Assembly (NCBI GenBank): GCA_028820845.1
Contig: JAPPII010000013.1
Location: 91,489-155,488 of the forward strand
DNA length: 64,000 bases
DNA from: Candidatus Poribacteria bacterium
Lineage (GTDB): Bacteria > Poribacteria > WGA-4E > WGA-3G
Direction: 5' to 3'
Below the pieces are notes generated by a model, which made no database searches, was not told the origin of the DNA, and saw only the letters and a list, made by a program, of their open reading frames with translations. This document shows positions 25,884 through 34,399 of the stretch, one piece after another. Each line of letters opens with the position of its first letter. Position 1 is the first letter of the stretch. The position numbers were made by a program, and so were the translations under genes.

Positions 25884-26819
25884 ATGGAGCAACACGTGAG
25901 CTATAGTCCGTGGCTACACAGATTGGCACGCCTCACCGCAGGCGCGACGTTCTTACTGATTGTTATCGGCGGGATCGTTACAAGCACCGACTCTGGATTG
26001 GCTGTACCCGATTGGCCAACAACCTTCGGGTACAATATGTTCCTCTATCCGTTGTCGGAAATGGTAGGCGGCATTCTGTATGAACATAGCCATCGCCTCA
26101 TGGGATCCCTCGTTGGGATATTAACTGTTGGGTTGTTAGTCTTCATATTGGCAAGAGATTCCCGTAAGTGGCTGAAATGGCTCGGACTCATTGCACTCAT
26201 CGCCGTCGTTGTACAAGGCGTTCTCGGTGGACTTCGAGTCACGCAGATTAATCGCAACTTCGCAATCGTACACGCCTGTCTCGCACAAGCGTTTTTCGCG
26301 CTCCTCTGTGGGATTGCGTGGTTCACTTCTCGCGACTGGTGGCAAGAGAAGCCTGCAGCCCCAATCGTTGCAGCACAGAAATTGAGACGGTTAAGCCTGA
26401 TTACGACATGCCTCATCTATGTGCAACTCATCTTTGGAGCGGTTTTACGACATACCGGAAGCAGACTTGATATGCATCTACTTTTTGCCTTCTTGGTCAC
26501 ACTACATATCTTCTTGTTGGCGAGGCGTATCCTTGGCACAAATGATGAGACACAGAAGAGTGCTGCATCAATGGTATTCGGACTACTCGGACTGCTGGCG
26601 GTCCAGTTGATGCTCGGCACTGGGGCGTTCTTCGCGAAACTTACGGCTTTGGGAGAAACGTTCGCAACTGGGCTCACGGTGACAATCACGACCGCGCACG
26701 TCGCAGTCGGTGCCCTTATGTTAGTGAGTAGTTTTGTCTTGACCCTGAAGATTTACAGATTCACCGAGGCCTCAGTAGCTGTCAGGGCACCCGCGAGTAA
26801 TGCACTGCTTACAGAGTAA
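25884..26819 (+). CDS. ctaA: Heme A synthase, COX15/CtaA family
   Basis: 311 residues from ATG 25884, chosen because upstream in-frame sequence is the hairpin region. Eight helices are expected and can be traced. The four heme-related histidines are present in EHSHRLMGS, VHACLAQAF, RHTGSRLDMHL and TTAHVAVGA. The SGLAVPDWPTTFG motif after helix 1 is typical of the family. It oxidises the heme O methyl group to give heme A for the aa3-type oxidase encoded upstream. Confidence 0.92.
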   Translation: MEQHVSYSPWLHRLARLTAGATFLLIVIGGIVTSTDSGLAVPDWPTTFGYNMFLYPLSEMVGGILYEHSHRLMGSLVGILTVGLLVFILARDSRKWLKWLGLIALIAVVVQGVLGGLRVTQINRNFAIVHACLAQAFFALLCGIAWFTSRDWWQEKPAAPIVAAQKLRRLSLITTCLIYVQLIFGAVLRHTGSRLDMHLLFAFLVTLHIFLLARRILGTNDETQKSAASMVFGLLGLLAVQLMLGTGAFFAKLTALGETFATGLTVTITTAHVAVGALMLVSSFVLTLKIYRFTEASVAVRAPASNALLTE

Positions 26820-26830
26820 GTCTGTTTGTA

Positions 26831-26890
26831 GTAGTGCGATTCATCGCACGTTCTGAAGGGCATACAAGGGGCAATCAATTGCCCCACTAC
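26831..26890. repeat. Nested palindromes between heme synthesis genes
   Basis: Two perfect hairpins, GTGCGAT-TC-ATCGCAC at 26834-26849 and GGGGCAAT-CA-ATTGCCCC at 26868-26885. They are bracketed by GTAGTG and CACTAC, so the whole can fold as a cruciform-like unit. It lies in a 139-base intergenic gap and looks like a small palindromic repeat element. Confidence 0.6.
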
Positions 26891-26958
26891 GAACCAATGA
26901 ATTTGAAATATGGGAAACTGAATAGCCCTAATAGTGACCAGATTTAATAGTTTAAAAC

Positions 26959-27882
26959 ATGCGTTCAACAACAGCGACATTACCAGAGAGTAGTAATACA
27001 GCAAATCCATCGTCCAAGCATGCAACTTTTGTGCAGCGCATCGCCGATGTGATTGAACTCAGCAAACCGCGACTGGTCGTGATGATACTCATTACCACCG
27101 CTGCAGGTTTCTATCTCGGTGCACGGACTTTCGAGTGGCTTCGGTGCTTGCATACGCTGATCGGTGCAGGATTAACAGCAGCGGGGGTCTTAGGGCTTAA
27201 CCAATACCTTGAACGCGATGCGGACGCACTGATGGAACGGACACAGGAAAGACCAATCCCTGATGGTAGGATGGGTCCGTTGACAGCACTGCTTATTGGG
27301 GCTGTTTTTACGGGTAGCGGGATGCTTTATCTGACGTTTATTGTCAACGTCCTGAGCGGCTTTGTTATCTCGCTGATAGTTGTGAGTTACCTGTTTCTCT
27401 ATACGCCGCTTAAACGGAAGACCTCGTTGTGTACGCTCATTGGTGCAGTGCCGGGCGCGCTTCCGCCTGTGGTCGGTTGGGTCGCGGCACGTGGTTCGTT
27501 GACAGGTGAAGCGTGGGTGCTCTTTACGATACTCTTTTTGTGGCAACTACCACACTCGCTCGCAATCGCTTATATCTATCGTGAGGATTACGCAAAAGCC
27601 GGATTCCGTCTATTACCGGTCATTCATCCCGATGGCGCGAGTACGTGTCGTCAAATTGTGGTGAATTGCGTCGCACTCCTCGGCATAGGTTTATTACCGA
27701 CGTCGTACGGTGTTGCTGGTAGCATCTATTTCTTTACGGCACTGGTATCTGGATTGGCGTTTCTGGGAGTTGGTATCTATTTGTCGCGTACACGCTCGGT
27801 GAAAGCCGCACGTTATGTGTTGTACGCCTCACTGCTCTATCTGCCGGTGGTATTTATCACGATGGCATTGGATAAAATTTAG
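26959..27882 (+). CDS. ctaB: Protoheme IX farnesyltransferase (heme O synthase)
   Basis: 307 residues, UbiA-type prenyltransferase. About 45 N-terminal polar residues precede nine helices. The first Asp-rich motif is NQYLERDADALMERT near residue 80, followed by RPIPDGR. The second region is YTPLKRKTSLCTLIGAVPGALPP near residue 150, and HSLAIAYIYREDYAKAGFR lies near residue 200. It adds a farnesyl group to heme B to make heme O, the substrate of CtaA. It belongs to the cox cluster. Confidence 0.95.
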   Translation: MRSTTATLPESSNTANPSSKHATFVQRIADVIELSKPRLVVMILITTAAGFYLGARTFEWLRCLHTLIGAGLTAAGVLGLNQYLERDADALMERTQERPIPDGRMGPLTALLIGAVFTGSGMLYLTFIVNVLSGFVISLIVVSYLFLYTPLKRKTSLCTLIGAVPGALPPVVGWVAARGSLTGEAWVLFTILFLWQLPHSLAIAYIYREDYAKAGFRLLPVIHPDGASTCRQIVVNCVALLGIGLLPTSYGVAGSIYFFTALVSGLAFLGVGIYLSRTRSVKAARYVLYASLLYLPVVFITMALDKI

Positions 27883-27895
27883 GAATTGACATAAA

Positions 27896-28150
27896 ATGAA
27901 CGCGCCAGAGCATCGCAAACGAAATCGTCGCCTTGGTATTATTTTATCTCTGCTATTTGTTGCGCTATTTATCATCGCAACGCGGGTAATGATTACGGGT
28001 AGCAAAGTACCGCCTACTGTTGAAGGCGCGATGGAAAGCATTAAAACGCCAGTTCTGGGGATCATTGGGGCGTTTCTTGTTCTCGTGGCGGTCATTGAAA
28101 TTGTCCTTCGGATTGTAAAGAGACGGGTACGTGAAAATGGCGCAGAATAA
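27896..28150 (+). CDS. Small two-helix membrane protein of the cox cluster
   Basis: 84 residues, unrecognised. A basic N-terminus (HRKRNRR) precedes a helix at ~12-30. A second helix lies at ~52-73, with a basic C-terminus (VKRRVREN). It lies 13 bases after ctaB and its end overlaps the start of the next subunit III-like gene, so it is translated as part of the operon. A small assembly factor or accessory oxidase subunit is possible; no family was recognised. Confidence 0.65.
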   Translation: MNAPEHRKRNRRLGIILSLLFVALFIIATRVMITGSKVPPTVEGAMESIKTPVLGIIGAFLVLVAVIEIVLRIVKRRVRENGAE

Positions 28151-28727
28151 CGTTGAAGTTCGTGAACATCCACCCCTAAGCAACGCACGATTAGCCGTTT
28201 TAGTCCTACTCGGTGCAGAGACGATGTTGTTCTCGGGACTCATCGGGGCATTTCTCGTGTTTCGGGTCGGAAATGTTACCTGGCCCCCGCCGTCGCATAT
28301 CGGGATTGAGCTCCCACGCGTCATAACCGGCATCAATACTGCATTGCTGCTATTGAGTGCTTACACAATGTTCCAAGCGCATCGTGCGATTCAGCGGGAT
28401 CAGGTGAAGCAGCTTCGGCGTTGGCTTCTCATCACAGGTGTGTTGGGAGTCCTATTTCTCGGTGTACAGGGCAGTGAATGGGTGCAACTCATTCGGAATG
28501 GGCTTACGCTCCAATCGGGTGTATACGGCGGTATTTTTTATGTACTCATTGGATGCCATGCACTTCATGTGCTAACGGCTGTTATATGGCTACTGGTCGT
28601 TTACGGTATGGCGGTCGCAGGGCGTTTCTCTGCCGAACGTTACGTCGGCGTTGATACCTGCACCATCTATTGGATTTTTGTTGTCGCGCTCTGGCCGATT
28701 CTTTACGTGTTAGTATATCTCTTATAG
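28137..28727 (+). CDS. Cytochrome c oxidase subunit III-like protein, copy A
   Basis: 196 residues from ATG 28137; a GTG at 28131 would add two residues. Five helices. Family features are ETMLFSGLIGAFLVFR near residue 30, a VTGINTALLLLSAYTM-like segment, QGSEWVQL, GIFYVLIGCHALHV and the terminal IYWIFVVALWPILYV. Subunit III stabilises the oxidase core. The gene overlaps the previous one by 14 bases. A second subunit III-like gene lies at 29073-29723. Confidence 0.9.
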   Translation: MAQNNVEVREHPPLSNARLAVLVLLGAETMLFSGLIGAFLVFRVGNVTWPPPSHIGIELPRVITGINTALLLLSAYTMFQAHRAIQRDQVKQLRRWLLITGVLGVLFLGVQGSEWVQLIRNGLTLQSGVYGGIFYVLIGCHALHVLTAVIWLLVVYGMAVAGRFSAERYVGVDTCTIYWIFVVALWPILYVLVYLL

Positions 28728-28750
28728 AGGTCGTGAAAGGAAGACTAAAA

Positions 28751-29020
28751 ATGAAAAGGTTTTTTCTATGGACTTCCATCTTGATACTCGTCATGCTCAT
28801 AGTCCCGACATATCTTGAGGCATGTCCGGGCTGTAAAAATCTTGACGATCCTATTAATAAAGGTTTTAATTGGAGCATTCTTTTCATGATGGCGATGCCG
28901 TTTACGGTTTTCGGGCTCGTCGGCGGCACGATTTTCTTACATTGGAATGGTTATAAGTTATCGGTCATCGGTAGTGGGTTAAAGAAAAGTATGCTACGCA
29001 TCAGAAATCTCCTTAACTAA
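28751..29020 (+). CDS. Small secreted/membrane CxxC protein of the cox cluster
   Basis: 89 residues from ATG 28751 (AAGGAAGA upstream); the longer reading frame starts inside the previous gene and is not credible. A signal-like N-terminus (MKRFFLWTSILILVMLIVP) ends near EACPGCKN, placing a CPGC motif at the periplasmic start of the mature chain. A membrane helix follows (residues ~45-67) and then a basic tail. Function unknown. A copper- or thiol-linked assembly role would fit the CxxC and the place between two subunit III genes, but this is inference. Confidence 0.65.
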   Translation: MKRFFLWTSILILVMLIVPTYLEACPGCKNLDDPINKGFNWSILFMMAMPFTVFGLVGGTIFLHWNGYKLSVIGSGLKKSMLRIRNLLN

Positions 29021-29048
29021 CAACTAACAACCGACAACTGACAACTAA
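29021..29048. repeat. Short heptamer tract, copy 9
   Basis: Four consecutive units CAACTAA, CAACCGA, CAACTGA, CAACTAA between two cox genes, starting immediately after a stop codon. Single arm only. Confidence 0.7.
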
Positions 29049-29072
29049 TAATGAATAAAGGAGTTAAATATA

Positions 29073-29723
29073 GTGGAACACGCTACCACTTTAGATCACA
29101 CTGAAGACATATACGAACCTTCGCTTACGCCGGACAGTCTTGGCAAACTCGGCATGTGGGTCTTCCTCGTCGGGGATACCATGTCCTTTGGTGCCTTGCT
29201 GGCGGCTTATGCGGCGGTTCGGGCAGGTGCCGGTATCGTCGGTTGGGTCCCACCCGACGAGATCCTCGGCATTAACCTGACCGCGTTTATGACATTCCTG
29301 CTGATATGCAGCAGTGTCACTATGGTGAAGGCATTGGAGTCTATTCAGAACGGCAATGTTGGAAGGATGTGCGATTTTCTGGGGTTGACAATTTTAGGTG
29401 GATTCATCTTTCTCGGACTACAGGCTTATGAATGGTACCATCTGATTCACCATGGGTTGACGCTTACCGGTATTCCTGACCACGGGTTGTCAGGTGCAGC
29501 GATTAGCGGCTCAACGCTGTTTGGTCCAACTTTCTACGCCATCACGGGATTCCACGGATTGCACGTAACAGGCGGGGTCATTTATCTGATCGTTATATTG
29601 AGAAATGGGTGGTCAGGTCGGTATACGGCTGAGTTTAACCATGAAGTGGAAATTGTCGGGCTTTATTGGCACTTCGTCGATCTTATCTGGATTATGGTCT
29701 TCACCTTCATCTATCTATTGTAA
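29073..29723 (+). CDS. coxC: Cytochrome c oxidase subunit III, copy B
   Basis: 216 residues from GTG 29073 with AAAGGAG (29057-29063). Five helices. LGMWVFLVGDTMSFGALLAAY near residue 25, LQAYEWYHL, FYAITGFHGLHVTGG and the terminal VGLYWHFVDLIWIMVF are classical subunit III features. It is closer to the canonical family than the copy at 28137. The two may both be part of one oxidase or may serve different assemblies. Confidence 0.93.
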   Translation: MEHATTLDHTEDIYEPSLTPDSLGKLGMWVFLVGDTMSFGALLAAYAAVRAGAGIVGWVPPDEILGINLTAFMTFLLICSSVTMVKALESIQNGNVGRMCDFLGLTILGGFIFLGLQAYEWYHLIHHGLTLTGIPDHGLSGAAISGSTLFGPTFYAITGFHGLHVTGGVIYLIVILRNGWSGRYTAEFNHEVEIVGLYWHFVDLIWIMVFTFIYLL

Positions 29724-29737
29724 GAGGAGGAATAAAA

Positions 29738-30073
29738 ATGGCACAGAATGGACACAAAGAGCATCCAAAATACTTTAAAATTTTCTGGTGGCTTCTTGCA
29801 CTCACCATTATTGAGGTGGCTGTGGCGATACCGGAATACTCGATTGTGCTGAAGGCTATTCTGCTCATCGGGTTGGCGAGTTCTAAAGCCGCTTTGGTCG
29901 CTATCTATTTCATGCATCTGAAGTTTGAGCGGAAAACTTTGGCAGCTATCGTGATAACGCCGTTCCTTATTTGCGTTTTTCTTGTCATCATGCTGATGCC
30001 TGACCTTACCGCAGGGGACAGGCTCGACGGAATAGAAATACCCACAGAAGTCGTTGATACATCAGCGCACTAA
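29738..30073 (+). CDS. Prokaryotic cytochrome c oxidase subunit IV
   Basis: 111 residues from ATG 29738 (AGGAGG at 29725-29730). Three helices at ~15-33, ~38-57 and ~70-90. The motif SSKAALVAIYFMHLKFE between helices 2 and 3 is the hallmark of COX4_pro. It follows subunit III by 14 bases. It is a small stabilising subunit of the aa3-type oxidase. Confidence 0.9.
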   Translation: MAQNGHKEHPKYFKIFWWLLALTIIEVAVAIPEYSIVLKAILLIGLASSKAALVAIYFMHLKFERKTLAAIVITPFLICVFLVIMLMPDLTAGDRLDGIEIPTEVVDTSAH

Positions 30074-30094
30074 CAGACTGGTTGGGCTCCGAAT

Positions 30095-30736
30095 ATGGAA
30101 ACACAAACCGGTAATGCCAGTAGAATTGAACGCCGACTCGACAAAAGCACCTTAATATGGGTAGCGTTGGGTGTTATCATTCTCGGTATTGCAGGTGCCA
30201 CTCTGTGGTCAGCCTATGACACCAAACCGGAGACGACGACGGTAGCGAAAGAGACTGCTGTCAGTGTTCCTGACTTTAGTTTAACCAATCAGCAGGGAAA
30301 GCCGTTAGCGTTATCGGATATGGTGGGCAAAATTTGGGTGGCAGACTTTATCTTCACTAACTGTCCAACGATTTGCCCCGCAATGACCTCGGAAATGGCG
30401 CGCCTCCAATCCGAATTCGTCGCAGACCCGGTCTATTTCGTTTCCTTCTCCGTCGATCCTGAACGGGATACCTCAGAAGTTCTCTCTCGCTATGCGAAAG
30501 AATACGGTGCGGATGACAGACGCTGGTACTTTCTCACTGGCAAGAAGGAAGGTATTTACGAATTAGCGAAAGACGGTTTTAGTTTAGCCGCCGGACACAA
30601 AGGAAGTGAAATCCTTCATAGTACACGGTTTGTTCTTGTAGCATCGGACGGGCAGATCTATGATCACTATGACAGTCGGAGTAAACCGGCGATGTTACGC
30701 CTCCGGCGCGACATTAAAACACTCCTACAGAAGTGA
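30095..30736 (+). CDS. SCO1/SenC family copper chaperone
   Basis: 213 residues. One N-terminal membrane helix (~20-40) anchors a thioredoxin-fold domain. The copper ligands are Cys90 and Cys94 in FTNCPTICPAM and His175 in ILHSTRFVLV. The FSVDPERDTSEVL segment is typical of the family. It delivers copper to the CuA site of subunit II and fits its place at the end of the cox genes. Its stop codon overlaps the next start. Confidence 0.94.
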   Translation: METQTGNASRIERRLDKSTLIWVALGVIILGIAGATLWSAYDTKPETTTVAKETAVSVPDFSLTNQQGKPLALSDMVGKIWVADFIFTNCPTICPAMTSEMARLQSEFVADPVYFVSFSVDPERDTSEVLSRYAKEYGADDRRWYFLTGKKEGIYELAKDGFSLAAGHKGSEILHSTRFVLVASDGQIYDHYDSRSKPAMLRLRRDIKTLLQK

Positions 30737-31005
30737 TGGATGTGAACCTCTTAATCTCTGTTGCCGCTTTTCTTGTTCACTTTCCGTTCGGATTTTTTCG
30801 CGTCCGTTTTAAGAGATTAAGCCGTCCTTGGAGTCGGTGTCTTTACATTCCGATCGTCATTAACATCGTCGCCCGCCGTTTTGTCCTCGATTGGGAGTGG
30901 CAGACGGCAATGGTTTATTTATGGCCCGCAACACTGATTGCTCATATACTTGGTGGTTTTCTGGGGACCCGCTACAAACCGCGTGAACAGAGCGAGGCAG
31001 ATTGA
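30736..31005 (+). CDS. Small membrane protein after the Sco gene
   Basis: 89 residues from ATG 30736, whose first base is the last base of the Sco stop codon (TGATG), so the two are translationally coupled. Hydrophobic segments lie at ~3-18, ~33-47 and ~60-78, with many Arg residues (FFRVRFKRLSRPWSR). No family recognised. The coupling suggests an oxidase or copper-related accessory role. Confidence 0.65.
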   Translation: MDVNLLISVAAFLVHFPFGFFRVRFKRLSRPWSRCLYIPIVINIVARRFVLDWEWQTAMVYLWPATLIAHILGGFLGTRYKPREQSEAD

Positions 31006-31042
31006 GTTCCTTTCTTCTAAAAAATAAAAAATGAGGAAAAAC

Positions 31043-32953
31043 ATGATAAAAAAAATCTACGTACCCGTTGACAATTCGGACTACTCGGATGCCAGTATCG
31101 CCTTAGCGGTAGCGTTCGCGAAGAAGTTCGGATCTCAATTGGTGGGGTCGCATGTCTACGCCGCAAAGATGCACGATGTCCGCTTTAAACAGATGGAGTA
31201 CACCCTTCCAGAGGAGTACCAAGACGAAGTTGAACTCGAAAAACAACGCCGAATTCACGATACGCTCATTACCATGGGGTTACAACTCATCTCCGATTCC
31301 TATCTGGAGGTTATGAAGCAGAAGTGCATCGAACTTGACATCCCATTTGAAGCGAAAATGCCCGAAGGCAAGCACTACATCAAACTCGTTGAGGACATCA
31401 AGGCGAGCGACTACGATCTCGTAATTATGGGCGCGCTCGGTATGGGTGCCGTCAAGGATAGTCTCATCGGCGGGGTCTGTGAGCGCGTTGTCCGCCGTAT
31501 TAATACCGACACACTCGTTGTTCGAGACCTTGACCCCATTGAAGCACATGAGGGAAATATCCTCGTCGGTATTGATGGAAGTCCGGAGTCTTTCTCAGGC
31601 TTGAAAACCGCTATCCAACTCGGACAGAAATTCAACAAACAGGTCGAAGCCGTTGGGGTCTACGATCCCTATCTTCACTATATCGTTTTCAATTCCGTCG
31701 TCAATGTGCTAACAGAACGTGCCGCACGGACTTTCAGATTTAAGGAACAGGAGCAGCTTCACGAAGAGGTTATTGATACCGGATTGGCAAAAATCTATCA
31801 GTCGCATCTTGAGGTTGCTCGCTCTATCGCAAAAGAAGAACACGGCTACAATCTAAAAATTACGCTGCTCGATGGGAAAGGCTACGAAAAGATTTTACAA
31901 TACACCCGAAAGACAAATCCGTGGCTTCTGGTTTTAGGCAGAATCGGAGTTCACTGTGAAGAGGATGCGGACATCGGTAGCACCGCTGAGAACCTCTTAC
32001 GCCTGGCACCTTGTAATGTGCTTTTAGTCAGTCAACGTTATTTCCCACAGATTGATGTGAAAGCAGAGGAAATACTCGTCTGGACGCAGGAAGCGTTGGA
32101 TAGAATGGAGAAAGCCCCGCCTCTCGTGCGAGGTATCGCGAAGACCGCTGTTCATCGGTTTGCCATCGAACGCGGGCATTCGGTCATCACCGAAAGCGTC
32201 ATTGACAAGGCGATGGAGGCAATTATGCCACAGCGTGCCTCTGAGAGACTGACACGCGTCGCAAAGGAAATCGCCGAGCAGAAAGTCTTGGAATCCGAGG
32301 CCGTGCAGACGTACATTTGTGGCGAATGCGGCTACGCTGCCCACAACCAACAACCCGTCCAGTGTCCCGTCTGTAGTGCTGCGCCAGAACGGTTCCAGAT
32401 GGTGGATAAAGGTTCACTCCAAAATATCGCTGTGGATGAAGGTGGTGCTGCGGAAGAGGAAACATTTGATGGTGTGCGGCTCCAGTGGTCAGAACAAGCG
32501 AAAAAAGCACTTCGTCGTGTACCCCGCGGCTATATGCGCCGAAACGTCAAAGCGCGAATCGAGAAGTCGGCACGTTCCCAAAAGATTGGGACGATTACCA
32601 ACGCCTTTGCAACCGAGATCATTAACGACAGTATGGGTGAAGCCGCAGCTGTGCGTGAGGATGCCCCTGAACTCAGGGCCGTGCAGTCACAGACAGCAGA
32701 CTCCCAGAACGCTGCTGAGGTCGGACAAAGTTTTAAGAGTCCAGTGCAATGGACTCAAGAAGCCATTGAACGTTTGAACTTAGTACCTGCTGGATTCATG
32801 CGGAATATCACCCAGACGCGCATTGAACAGCGAGCACAAGAGAACAATGTCACCGAAGTTACGCTTGATTTCGCCGCTCACGTCATTGAGGACGGCAGAA
32901 GTCTGGCAAATGAAGTCCTTGGGCAGTACTATCAGCAATCAAATCAGGATTGA
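31043..32953 (+). CDS. Universal-stress protein fused to a rubredoxin-like knuckle and three PCP_red-type domains
   Basis: 636 residues from ATG 31043 (GAGG at 31033-31036); an upstream ATG at 31031 sits on that site. Residues ~1-165 and ~170-330 are two UspA-like domains (KKIYVPVDNSDYSD; GNILVGIDGSPES). Residues 346-396, 481-531 and 569-618 are three copies of the small helical domain found at the C-terminus of light-independent protochlorophyllide reductase subunit B (VWTQEALDRMEKAP; QWSEQAKKALRRVP; QWTQEAIERLNLVP). Between the first two lies a rubredoxin-like pair, Cys426/429 and Cys441/444. No chlorophyll genes are nearby. It may be a redox or stress sensor; this is inference. Confidence 0.82.
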   Translation: MIKKIYVPVDNSDYSDASIALAVAFAKKFGSQLVGSHVYAAKMHDVRFKQMEYTLPEEYQDEVELEKQRRIHDTLITMGLQLISDSYLEVMKQKCIELDIPFEAKMPEGKHYIKLVEDIKASDYDLVIMGALGMGAVKDSLIGGVCERVVRRINTDTLVVRDLDPIEAHEGNILVGIDGSPESFSGLKTAIQLGQKFNKQVEAVGVYDPYLHYIVFNSVVNVLTERAARTFRFKEQEQLHEEVIDTGLAKIYQSHLEVARSIAKEEHGYNLKITLLDGKGYEKILQYTRKTNPWLLVLGRIGVHCEEDADIGSTAENLLRLAPCNVLLVSQRYFPQIDVKAEEILVWTQEALDRMEKAPPLVRGIAKTAVHRFAIERGHSVITESVIDKAMEAIMPQRASERLTRVAKEIAEQKVLESEAVQTYICGECGYAAHNQQPVQCPVCSAAPERFQMVDKGSLQNIAVDEGGAAEEETFDGVRLQWSEQAKKALRRVPRGYMRRNVKARIEKSARSQKIGTITNAFATEIINDSMGEAAAVREDAPELRAVQSQTADSQNAAEVGQSFKSPVQWTQEAIERLNLVPAGFMRNITQTRIEQRAQENNVTEVTLDFAAHVIEDGRSLANEVLGQYYQQSNQD

Positions 32954-32986
32954 TATCCTCTAAATCATTTGTTAGTCTATATTGAA

Positions 32987-33196
32987 TACTAAACTTTGGA
33001 CAATTTTTGCAGATGTCCCAGATTGTTTGTTAAACAGATCATCTCTTTTGTACCATAGCCTGTTAGGCTGTGGTCCGAGAGGGTGTCCTTGGGTTCTTTT
33101 CTTACGGGTTTGATTTTTGCGAACAACCTTGCGAAAAAATCAGGAACACGGATGCACAGCCTAATAGGCTATGCTACAAGTGTCCAAACTTTAGTA
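32987..33196. mobile_element. MITE-like nested inverted-repeat element
   Basis: Outer 16-base inverted repeats (TACTAAACTTTGGACA at 32987-33002; its complement with one mismatch at 33181-33196). Inner 25-base inverted repeats (33048-33072 and 33155-33179) differ at two positions and contain the TAGCCTGTTAGGCT palindrome seen elsewhere in the window. About 210 bases and no coding capacity. No clear target duplication was identified. Confidence 0.6.
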
Positions 33197-33216
33197 AATA
33201 ACGCAGGTTGCCACTC

Positions 33217-33275
33217 TGTAGCATAATCTTCATAGATTGTGCATCTCAGGGCGCAAACTAAAAGTTTACGCTACA
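33217..33275. repeat. Palindromic TGTAGC...GCTACA unit
   Basis: TGTAGC and GCTACA bracket two hairpins, ATAATCT-TCAT-AGATTGTG and GCAAACT-AAA-AGTTTACGC. It resembles the TGTAGCATA-type hairpins at 51517 and 53836. Confidence 0.55.
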
Positions 33276-33398
33276 AAATGCTTGGATCCTCGGCAGTTTT
33301 CAGTGAAAAACGAAGTGTGCCTGTCTAAATTCTTGTAAGTAGCAACTTGGGTTATAAGTAGTTTTTGTCGATTGATACATCTTTTTTAGGAGATTTAC

Positions 33399-34385
33399 AT
33401 GGGATCCCAAGATTCTCGTAGTAAGACAGCTGACTTTACGACGGATGTCTTCTTAAATGAACCCCGTCAGATTACAGTTTCAGACACATATCACGCGGAT
33501 GTGGATGTTGTCCTCTTTGATGGGGATTGTAACGACCTCCTCAAAAATATTCCATCAAGTTCAGTGGATCTCGTCATCACATCCCCGCCATACAACATAG
33601 GAAAAAAATACGAAAAAAGAACGTCCTTAGCGTTATATCTAAAAGATATGGAACCTATAATTGCGGAAATAGAGCGGGTACTTGCCCTTACTGGAAGTCT
33701 CTGTTGGCAAGTTGGCAATTACGTCCAAAAAGGTGAGGTTTTTCCGCTTGATATTTATTTTTATGAAATTTTTAAACACTTTGACTTAAAATTGCGGAAT
33801 CGAATTATTTGGCGATTTAATCACGGTTTACACTGCAAAAAGCGGTTCTCGGGTCGCTATGAGGTCATCTTATGGTTTACCAAAACTGACGAATACATCT
33901 TTAATCTTGATCCAGTGCGAATTCCCGCGAAATACCCCGGCAAACGACACTTCAAAGGTCCAAAACGCGGTCAGCTTTCGGGAAACCCACTTGGGAAGAA
34001 CCCTTCTGATATTTGGGATGTGGTCAAACAGGATTGGGAAGATGAAGTTTGGGATATTCCAAACGTAAAGGCGAACCACCCAGAGAAAACTGAACATCCA
34101 TGCCAGTTCCCGGTTGAATTAGTCCAGCGGTGTGTTTTAGCACTTACACAGCCAAAAGGTGTTGTTTTAGATCCGTATTGTGGTGTCGGATCGACGGTCA
34201 TCGGAGCCTTACAACATAACAGAAGGGCGATTGCTGCTGAACAGGATTCGACCTATGTGGCTATTACTCGTGAGAGAATACAAAAGTTTACCCAAGGCAC
34301 ATTACCGCTCCGTCCGTTAGGAAAGCCCATTCACCAGCCAACAGGAAAAGAACGTGTCGCACAGTTGCCTTTAGATTGGAAATAG
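33399..34385 (+). CDS. Type II DNA methyltransferase, beta class (probably N4-cytosine)
   Basis: 328 residues; AGGAGA precedes the ATG. The catalytic motif IV is TSPPY (residues 61-65), typical of N4-cytosine enzymes though some N6-adenine enzymes share it. The AdoMet-binding motif I (VLDPYCGVGST, near residue 257) comes after it, giving the beta-class motif order. The region between (GLHCKKRFSGRYEVILWF and after) should hold the target recognition part. With the BstYI-like nuclease next door it most likely protects RGATCY or a subset such as AGATCT by methylating the cytosine. Confidence 0.9.
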   Translation: MGSQDSRSKTADFTTDVFLNEPRQITVSDTYHADVDVVLFDGDCNDLLKNIPSSSVDLVITSPPYNIGKKYEKRTSLALYLKDMEPIIAEIERVLALTGSLCWQVGNYVQKGEVFPLDIYFYEIFKHFDLKLRNRIIWRFNHGLHCKKRFSGRYEVILWFTKTDEYIFNLDPVRIPAKYPGKRHFKGPKRGQLSGNPLGKNPSDIWDVVKQDWEDEVWDIPNVKANHPEKTEHPCQFPVELVQRCVLALTQPKGVVLDPYCGVGSTVIGALQHNRRAIAAEQDSTYVAITRERIQKFTQGTLPLRPLGKPIHQPTGKERVAQLPLDWK

Positions 34386-34399
34386 ATAGCAAGGGCGGA

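Larger units (their letters stand above)
32954..33398. other. Repeat-filled intergenic region before the restriction-modification genes
   Basis: No credible gene. It holds a MITE-like palindrome (32987-33196), a second small palindromic unit (33217-33275) and about 120 bases of AT-rich leader. A weak promoter-like pair, TTCTTG (33330) and TATAAG (33353), lies ~40 bases before the methyltransferase start. Confidence 0.65.

Noticed and set aside
28670..28750. N-terminal extension of the small CxxC protein
   Set aside because: Overlaps the subunit III-like gene; ATG 28751 has its own ribosome binding site and signal peptide.
23264..29723. Quinol oxidase of the bo3 type
   Set aside because: Subunit II has complete CuA ligands and heme A synthase is present, so it is a cytochrome c oxidase.
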